A stretch of 64,000 bases of DNA. It comes from Rhypophila decipiens. Lineage: Eukaryota; Ascomycota; Sordariomycetes; Sordariales; Naviculisporaceae. A program made the translations under genes and the position numbers. The notes under the pieces were generated by a model that saw only the letters and a program-made list of their open reading frames with translations, made no database searches and had not been told where the DNA came from. The stretch is taken from contig MU858062.1 of NCBI GenBank assembly GCA_033297075.1, positions 186,001 to 250,000 on the forward strand, given 5' to 3'. Positions 56,166 to 64,000 of this stretch are shown here, one piece after another (the stretch's first letter is position 1; each line of letters opens with the position of its first letter).

Positions 56166-59100
56166 TTGCGAGTGGGATAGAGGCGGAGATGGAGCGCGGG
56201 ATTGTTGCACCAGAGTACGCTTTCTATTCACCCAACTGGAGTCCATTATACCAGGAATCTTGTGGGAACGGATGTACTTGGGAGCAGTTCTTTTTTGACA
56301 CATGGGCTGCAATAGTGCAATATCACGGACAGATTTCCGTGGAGGTTGAAAGTATAAAATTGCAGGATGTGCGTTCGAGCGAGGAGCGTGGTAGCAGGAT
56401 TCTCTGACAGTCACGATACAGAGTACTATCCTCGGATTACCGGTAGATACCAAAAATGTTTACACTAAGCTTTCAGTTACCCCGGATTCACTTCCCGTCT
56501 GTGCCTCGTTCTACCTGTTGATCTCGAAAGTCAAATGTAAATCTCTGCACGGGCGATCTTATATCAGCATGATTTCCCTACGTCAGAAAAATGTGATAGC
56601 TCACTTGGGCAGAAGCGCAATTACATTGGCGCCGAGGATGAGGGTTATGGCCGTTATCACTGGGCCTCCTCTACGTCGTCCTCAGCCCAACAAGCGGGTA
56701 TCACAGTTGGGATGACACCTTTGACAGTGCATTCCCGTTGTATCTCTTGTTTCCGGGATGGCCCCTTGGGCGCTTCGGCTTGGTCGCCCCGCGGTTAGAG
56801 GAGCATTTCTGCATCCAGTCATCATCATCCTCGTTCCTACTGGATGAGGCCAAATCCCTTTTCGATTGGACCTTTTTGATTTTTTGTCATCATCGCTATC
56901 ATGATATTCTCTTGTGGGCCGTATGTTATCATTCTTTTTTCCATCACATTTCAGCACTCCCTTGGTTCATTTACTTCAAACACTCCATGTGCTCGTCTCG
57001 CTGTTGTATATTTGAGACGATATATGTGCAGCTCAAGATTAAACAAGACGGGCAGTTTGGTTTCCGGACGGCGTCCCGGTAGTATCAAGGTGTTCAGCTT
57101 CAGGCTCCTACATAGGGTTTGTCCTGCACGGGGCGGAAAGGCTGGAGAGCAGCTGTTCAGGTGGTGGGCAGGCTGAGTGGAAGCAAGAACCAACGGCAGC
57201 AAAGTCGGCCCGTCCAGCGTCAATGGGAAGGCCCTCGGGGCCGGGAAGCATTCATCATCCATGTGGCTGTGAAGGAGTATTTATGCCCCGAGACCTTTGG
57301 AGAGGTCCACGTGATCGGTTATAACCAAACAAAAGAATCTCAAATTATCTTGTCTTATTTGAGATTTCTTTTCTCACCAGTGAAGAGGCGGGTGTCACAA
57401 AGGCTGCAAGATGGATGGTTTTTGGGACGGCGGTTGACGGCACAGTCACGGCAACCAGTCAAAGCCACGAGGTTTTTTAACGGCGGGTGGAGCCGCAGCG
57501 ACGATTTGACTTGGCGCCTACCTGTCCATCAGAAGATCCCGATTTAGGCGCCGTGTAAGCGCGTGCCCCTCCCCTGGCGGCGCTGGCGCTGTACCCCTGT
57601 TCCCGGGCCTTCTCAGCCACTCGATTGCGTTTTTCTCTCTCTCCCGGTCGATCCTTCACGCTGTTCACGGGTCCTTTTGCTGTTCCTGCATTCTAATTTC
57701 TACGGATGCCCACCTTTTGATGGGACGTTTACCTGGCAACGATGATGCCATTTACAATACACAAATCTCGTGGCCCCAGTCGACTGGCTGTGTTTGCTGA
57801 ATGCACTAGAGTGCCAGTGATGGGGTAACTTGTTGGCACTGCATCACGCGAGAAACGAAGCAAGATGCAGATGGTCGGCCGACTCACTGCTCTGCCCAGC
57901 GGGTAGAGGAATCCCTGCAGCCAAATTCAGATTCCATGCAGCTCCAGACTGCCAGCTCATCATGTGCTATTTTCCCACAGAAGAGCTGTATCCAAATCCA
58001 TACAAGGAGTTGTATGGAAATACTTTTGCTCTCTCGAAATAGTACCTGGCGACCAATCGAGGACCACGGTCGGCAGGATCCCGGATCTGAGATTCCAGAC
58101 AGGGCAAAGAAGTTTATTTCCCATTTTGTCTTCCTTTCTTCCTTTTGTCTTGATTGTACCAACGAAAGCTTGGTGGTGCTGACTGTGAGGATTGAAACCC
58201 GCCCATGGGGACCGTGTATGACGCAGCAGAATTTCCCAGATCATACTCGGCGTGTCCAGACGGTTAGCCCAGCCGGTGAGAGCGACCGCCTCACATGGCC
58301 GGTGCATACTCTGATACCCGCCCTGCAGAAAGTTGCTGTCGACCGGTCCGGCCGTCGGCATGTTTTTGTCATGTTCTTACTGCCCGTTCACTCTTATTTG
58401 CAAACTCCCGCGTTCGGATGCACGCCGGTGGCATGGCTCTCAAATCAATCCACAAGAAACACATCATGTATGCGGGGTGGAGAGGGCATCGAAGTAGAGT
58501 GCCGAATGCATCGGTGGTACGGATAGTCGAGGTACCTGATCGAGTACGGCGGGTCATGATTAAGCGCAGCCTGGTTACGTGCCAACCAGGAGCATAAGCG
58601 GTAGTTTTTTCTTGGGCTCTTTTGACGTATGGTAGGGCCCGAAAAAGACACCAACCAGTCAGATTCGTGGTTGACAGCAGGCCCAGAAGGAGGCAGTGTG
58701 GGACATGTACATCGGTATGTACCTGTAAGTCGAACTGCACATGGCATCCTCCTCTTTCTTCTCGTTATGTCACACCAGCGCCAACAACGCCTGGGATGGA
58801 TGAATGTCTTTCTCTGCTTCCCCGGACGGCGGTCTCGTCCATGAAGACCTCCGCTGTTCCATGTTTTTCCCTTTCACACTGACAGTTCTCCTTTCATCTC
58901 CTTTTTCTCTTCTCTCATACACTCTTCTTTCGTTTCGAGAACTCTTGGGTTGCTTTTCGGTTGTATCCTTTCTGCATATTGGGGTTTCATATTTTTCTTT
59001 TCCTTCTCCTTTCCTCTCGTCTCGTTTCCCGGGTCCGCTTCAACTGCCGAATATAACCAACCGATAGACCATACTTGAGATGCTGGACGTCTCCCTTAAT

Positions 59101-59371
59101 GTTTAACTCATTCACGCATAGGTACGTTGCCCCAACATCACCGGCCAGCCGCCTCAGCCCCCATCTCCTCACCGGGATGTGAGGTCCCCTTCACTTCTGC
59201 CTGACCAGGTTCCCCAGGCTTGGTGGTCTAGTTGGTCTTCATATATCCATGCATGACCAGAAAACCAGCCTGGATATCCAAGGCCTCCTAGCTGCTGGGT
59301 CGGATAAGAGTCGAGGGCTTCACAGAGACGAAGGAGACCATGGACAACAGATGACTAACAAACACACTTAG
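56166..59371. other. Long intergenic region before the CFEM protein gene
   Basis: 3.2 kb without a convincing gene. ORFs up to 196 codons occur on both strands between 57119 and 58882, but they overlap one another and show no domain. The stretch 58860-59040 is strongly CT-rich, as in a long leader. A GTACGT donor at 59122 and GACTAAC plus TTAG acceptor ending at 59371 could delimit a 250-nt leader intron right before the start codon. Confidence 0.5.
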
Positions 59372-62174
59372 ATGTCGCCGAGTAGAATGGCATTCAAGCC
59401 ATTCCTGTTTCTCACACTATTATGGACGACACTATCGACAGTTGCTACCGCTGAGAGGAACACGGGGATCCCTTCCGAGATAACCGATTTTGTCCCGTAT
59501 TGCGCCCGGGACTGCTTCCGGTCATTTATCACTGCCAACTTTGGCTCTAGTGGCTGTGGGAGCTCACCCTCGCTGGAATGTCTGTGCAGGAGAACGGGGG
59601 CTTCGGGCTATACCCTGGGGGAGGGAGCATACGCATGTTCTGTCGCCGAGGCGAGCCGTGAGAAGTGCAGGGGTGCTGATGCGGACAGTGAGTACTTGCT
59701 CCTTGTCACCAAGTTGAACGAATTTACTAATGCTCTTAGCAGCTGGTGTTCCAGTGGAAGCTTACAACATGTGCTCACAAGTGTCCAACGCCGCGCCGGC
59801 AACACACGACACTATCGTCGCCACGTTGATCATTCCATCTGGGACTGGAGGGCTGGTGGTGCCAACAGCTGCGCCGACTAGTGCATCACCGACGAGCAGC
59901 ACGACTACTACTTCACCAACTCGATCGACACCCACGCCAACCTCGATAGAGTCGTCAGAGACCCCAGTTCCGTCGAGCAGCCCATCCAGACTGTCGGCAC
60001 CACAAATTGCAGGGATATCACTTGGAGTCATCGCTGGTGTGGTTGCTTTCGGAGTCTTGCTCATATTCCTGGCAAGATGTATTCGGCGCCGGAGATTTGG
60101 AGATGAGGACTCAGAGGCAGGATTTGCAAAGATGAGGGATTCACTGAGCTACCATCAAGGGAGTCCGCCCGCGCTTCACGGAGGATTGCAAATCTCTAAC
60201 CCAATCCGCAAGCCAACCGTGGAAATGGACTTTCAACGGCCACTCGGAGCTTATAATCAGTATTATGGAGGACAGCCGGCCGAATATCAGCAGCCAGCAC
60301 CGGAACCAGTGCACCCCGGCATGATCGGCGTGGCCATCTCTCCCAACAAGCCGGTCGCCATTCAGAGCAATTCGAACGCCAATATGACTGCTGCGAACTC
60401 GGCTTCGAAGATCGGCTTCGCAGCACCGCCGGCAGTGGTGTTTACTCCGCCATCCCGCAGCAATACGATGGATCAGGTTGCGCCAAGTCCACCAAAGCCC
60501 GCCTTGACTTTGGCTATTCCCAAGGGACGGGCACCGACAACCGGGGCGAGGGATAGCATAGTCACCGAGTTTGCTGAAGACGGAGAAGGCGAGAGCAACC
60601 CCAACACGTCCAGCATCTGGAGACCACCTCCCTCAGAGCCCCAGTCCGCCTCGACGTACTATTATGCCGATAAAGGAGGCAACTGGGTCCTTCGCAGGGC
60701 CTCCACAGCAAAGAAACCAGTGGCCGCCAACAGAGGTCCAGTCTCACCTCAGATGGAGGAATTACCAAGTCCCGAGGATAGAACCAGAGCCGAGCGGGCA
60801 CAGGATTTTCCTGTTCCCGTGGTACGCCCTCTAAGAATTTCCAAGAATTTCCAGCCTCAACTGGGATCGCCGATAGCCTTCAAGGACCAAGCTAGGGCCA
60901 ACAGGTCGTCGAGCATATACACGTCCAATAATACGGTCCCACCCACAAGCACTTACTACGCCATGATGAGAGAGGGAAGGGACCTGACGGGCGGTGGAAG
61001 GGCCAAGCAGCAGCAACAACAACAACAACAACAGCGAGCTGTCCCGTCTAGTACCAGAAATAAGCGTGTATCCTACCAGTCTTCGACTTCGATTGAATCA
61101 GGCGCCGCCGGTCCATTTGATGACGACGAGGATATTATCGAGAACGAGCCTCAAGTCAGTCTTTCGCCGGTGGCACAATCGCCGCTTACACCGTTGGAAG
61201 GAAAGTCACCCGTGTCGTACCCCAAGATACACAAGAACGGAGCAAGGCTGAGCTTGTTCCCTCCTCCTTCGACAGCAGTCAGAGACAACTCACGAAGTCC
61301 TCCCGGACAAGCCAGTCCCACATTGGGTGCTTCAGCTGCGACAAAAAAGACAACACCGCAGACGGCTCCAAATAAGAGGCTTCTGTACCCAGGCGGACTG
61401 GGACTGCCCTCCAATCCCAACCCTAATCGCAACCCAGGGCAAATAAAGACGGGATCTCCAGAGACTCGAGTGGGTGTTTTCCCAACTGCAGTCCCAATTT
61501 CCGCTCCGCCTGTCGCCGAGCTCCCGGCCACACCGCCCCGGCGACCTTCTCCGGCGCGCGCACAGCAAGGCCTGGGCATCTCTGAGCAGCGACAACGTCA
61601 ATATCATCAGCGTCCACTGCATCAGCAGCAGCAGCAGCAGCAGCAGCAAATGTACCAGGCCCCATCACAGGTTCAGCAACAACGACAGCAACAAAGACCA
61701 GCACCAGCACCATCACCCCACATTCAGATGCAGATGCAGTCTCAACCGCAGAGGTACCCGAGTCCACCTCAATACCAGCAGCCCCAACAACCGCAACCAT
61801 ATCAACCATATCAACCACCGGCGACCGTATCAGCCTCCTCGCCCGAGGGTAACCAAAGCCATAGCCAAAGCCAAGCAGCAGCAGCAGCAGCAGCGCAGCA
61901 ATCCTCCCTCCTAGCGAAACGTCTCGGCGCAGAAAAGGCAGCCGCCTTGTCACTCGGTGCCTCCGGCTCCGGGGACACTATAACAAAACCGACCAAGAGG
62001 AGGGAGAAATGGACCCGTGAGAGTTTTGGTCCCAAGACTATCAACACCAAGGGGAATAAGCAGGCCGTCCATGATGATGATGATTTACCGTATCCGGTAC
62101 CCATCACGCCTGGTTGGGTCCCCCAGTTGACGCCTACCAAGAGGGGGGATGATTTATATTTGAATGTGCAGTAG
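59372..62174 (+). CDS. CFEM-domain single-pass membrane protein with long polyQ-rich cytosolic tail
   Basis: Two exons (59372-59687, 59740-62174) give 916 residues. Order: signal peptide (~1-28, PFLFLTLLWTTLSTVATA), a CFEM-like domain with eight cysteines (CARDC, GC, LECLC, YAC, EKC, NMC) that spans the intron, a Ser/Thr/Pro-rich stalk, one transmembrane helix (SLGVIAGVVAFGVLLIFLA) followed by the stop-transfer RCIRRRRFG, then ~700 residues of cytosolic low-complexity tail. The tail has a Gln tract from CAG/CAA repeats (61008-61036), a CAG run at 61621-61650 and an Ala run at 61875-61898. CFEM proteins act as cell-wall, haem-acquisition or receptor-like surface proteins; this architecture suggests a surface sensor, which is inference. 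A second in-frame ATG lies five codons downstream of the chosen start. Confidence 0.9.
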
Positions 62175-64000
62175 TTTCTTTTTTCTTCTTTTAATTTTCA
62201 TGTTTCTGTTTACTTTTCTTCTCTTCTTTTACACTGTACTATTACCACATTACCTTTGGGACGGCTTTTTGTTTTTTTCTGTTTTTTTCGCTTCTATTTC
62301 ATGTTTTTTTTGTCTTGGTTTAAAGGTCAGTCAGTCAGTCAGTCATTGAAAGACCGAGGGCGTGGGTGGATGCATTGGATGGGGAGTTTGGACCACTCTT
62401 TTTAATTTGTTTGTTTTGTATACATACCAACTTGAGTCAGCCAGCGAGCGAGCATATGCGATACCACGACACGGTCCTTATCATGGACTTTTAAATCTCA
62501 TTTTTATTATATTCATATCAACCACAGCATACCGTATCCGTACTTCGTCGCTTATCCTCTGCTGCTCTCGGCATCTCGCCGAATAATCGCTTGATGGACA
62601 TCTCGTTTCTCCGTAATTGCCTTGTGATTTTAGCTTGGTCGGCCTTGTTGTTCTGGACCATCGCATCTGACTTCCCCTTTGGAGATTTATTAGTGGCATG
62701 GTTCTGAGGGCCTACCTAAAGTCCAATCCACCTACGTAATGCCCCCAAGTTTATCGATTAAGCAGTGTAACGGGAAAAGTGAGGCTTGAGAACGTGCGCG
62801 TGGGGGAAACATGGGTGCGGTTGCGGTTGCGGTTGTCCTTTCTTGGCAAGGCTAAGTTCTTTTTATATCCGCAATGGCATGCCATCGTGAACGACATGTG
62901 CATTATATGGTCACGATACTCGAGTTGTTGCATACATATATGTATTTCTAAGCAAGATCGGACTTTCAATTTTATAACCGTATCCGTACCTCGAGGACTG
63001 TACAGTCCCTCCCGGAGTGGGGCTCGCTCGCCCAGTAAAAGATCCACCACGGCAACGGGTACTGACGGGCTGGCTGGCGGCTTTCGATACCCCCCTGGCT
63101 GAAAGGATTTCTTCATATCCAGGCGAGGCGACGGAAAGCACCTGCTTGAACTGAATCCATGAGATCATTCACCTGCTCGGTACGATGCCACCTGCCTAGG
63201 TAGCTCGAGGGTATCGTCAGCAACCACTTCCAAGAGTCGGGACAGGCCGTTTCCCGGAGTTAGGTAAATGGACTTCCTACTAATCAGCCCTGCAGGTTGA
63301 ATGCCGTCCGTAAATTTTGACCCCTCCTCCGTATTTTCTACAATGCCCCGCCTCGGCCGATTCGACCGGATCTTGATCTCAGTCCGAATTGACTGTTTTA
63401 TTCGACTGGAAACTCCACACTAGGAAGCTTAAAAATATCTCGTGTATTATAGGCTCGCTTTCCTTTTCCCTCCATGTAATATGAGTCTTTTGAAAAAGTA
63501 CTTCCCGATCCGGTCACAGTAACGCAGGTAGTATCATATTATTAATCAACCCGCGAGGAAGAAGCTGGACTGGAGTTTGCGGTTCGGTTTTTTCACTCCC
63601 GGGTTCGTCCTTGTCATGGTCCCAACTGACACATGCCGCTCTTCGGAGATACCCACTTGGATATTCTTTTTTGCCATTGCGATACGGGAACTGCGATCAA
63701 TCATCTACCCGGTACAGGAGGTGAGGGCCTAGGCAAATCGACTTTTCCTCTCCTCTATTCCCTCGACCGGCGTTTAAACTGTTCCGGCTTATACACCAGG
63801 AACTCACTCACCAACTCACTTGATGATGGTACTTGAAGCAGGATGAGGCCAATGACGAGTTAAGCGATAACGTCAACAACCCAAGAACTTTTTACCGCGG
63901 GGCAGTTCTTTTCGCCTTGGAACATTTTCTTTCAGCAACTGAGAAAAAAATATTTACCCCTCCACGGCCATTGCCCCTTTCCGATTCACCCATGAGAGGC
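62175..64000. other. Intergenic region to the window end
   Basis: The first ~150 bp are T-rich 3' UTR of the CFEM gene. Thereafter no gene is supported; ORFs of 85-121 codons lie on opposite strands with no domains. A CCTAGGTAG word lies at 63195-63203. The window end may cut a neighbouring promoter. Confidence 0.5.
62326..62345. repeat. Tandem repeat, five copies of GTCA
   Basis: Five perfect copies of the tetranucleotide GTCA in the 3' flank of the CFEM gene, a simple microsatellite. Confidence 0.9.

Noticed and set aside
57936..58526. 196-codon ORF in the long intergenic region before the CFEM gene
   Set aside because: Overlaps a 133-codon ORF on the other strand, lacks any domain and looks compositionally like translated non-coding DNA.

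Overview
The window looks like nuclear chromosomal DNA from a filamentous ascomycete (Pezizomycotina), most likely a sordariomycete-type mould. The reasons are the gene content (an AA9 lytic polysaccharide monooxygenase, a CFEM surface protein, a LaeA-like methyltransferase and nuclear complex I genes), many short 55-70 nt introns with GTAAGT/GTATGT donors and CTAAC-like branch sites, CT-rich leaders, and no operon structure. The genus cannot be named from this sequence alone.

I support 20 protein-coding genes (11 on +, 9 on -) and one intron-containing tRNA-Phe. Most models were spliced by hand: the reading frame closes across every intron, and several small exons were recovered that a plain ORF search misses. 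Left to right: malic enzyme (1358-3738 +); a 1668-residue telomere-type OB-fold protein (4859-9865 -); a flavin monooxygenase (10531-11964 +) and an aromatic-type aminotransferase (12796-15069 +); ribosomal protein uL4 (16021-17567 -); an uncharacterised Ser/Arg-rich, Cys-motif protein (18311-21195 -); tRNA-Phe (22321-22430 -); an ArfGAP-UBA-polyQ protein of the Gts1/Ucp3 type (25031-27322 -).

The middle holds a DUF985 cupin (29131-29808 +) facing a LaeA-like methyltransferase (29843-31243 -), a PLP group II decarboxylase (33360-35129 +), a small basic UPF0390 protein (35449-35748 -), a Kelch-repeat protein (36731-38521 +), the complex I 24 kDa subunit (38985-39947 -), an AA9 monooxygenase (41658-42456 +) and a 65-residue membrane protein (44808-45005 +).

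The right third holds dCMP deaminase (45809-47033 -), ATG7 (48103-50376 +), BZZ1 (50809-53170 -), DBP5 (54591-56165 +) and a CFEM membrane protein with a polyQ-rich tail (59372-62174 +). Genes mostly alternate in divergent and convergent pairs. There is no biosynthetic cluster, transposon, prophage-like element or CRISPR array. Most genes are housekeeping (central metabolism, translation, respiration, autophagy, actin and endocytosis, mRNA export). The less understood items are the OB-fold protein with SUMO-interaction-like motifs in its acidic linker, the Ser/Arg plus Cys-motif protein, the 65-residue membrane protein, the CFEM-polyQ protein, and the 9-nt and 17-nt exons.
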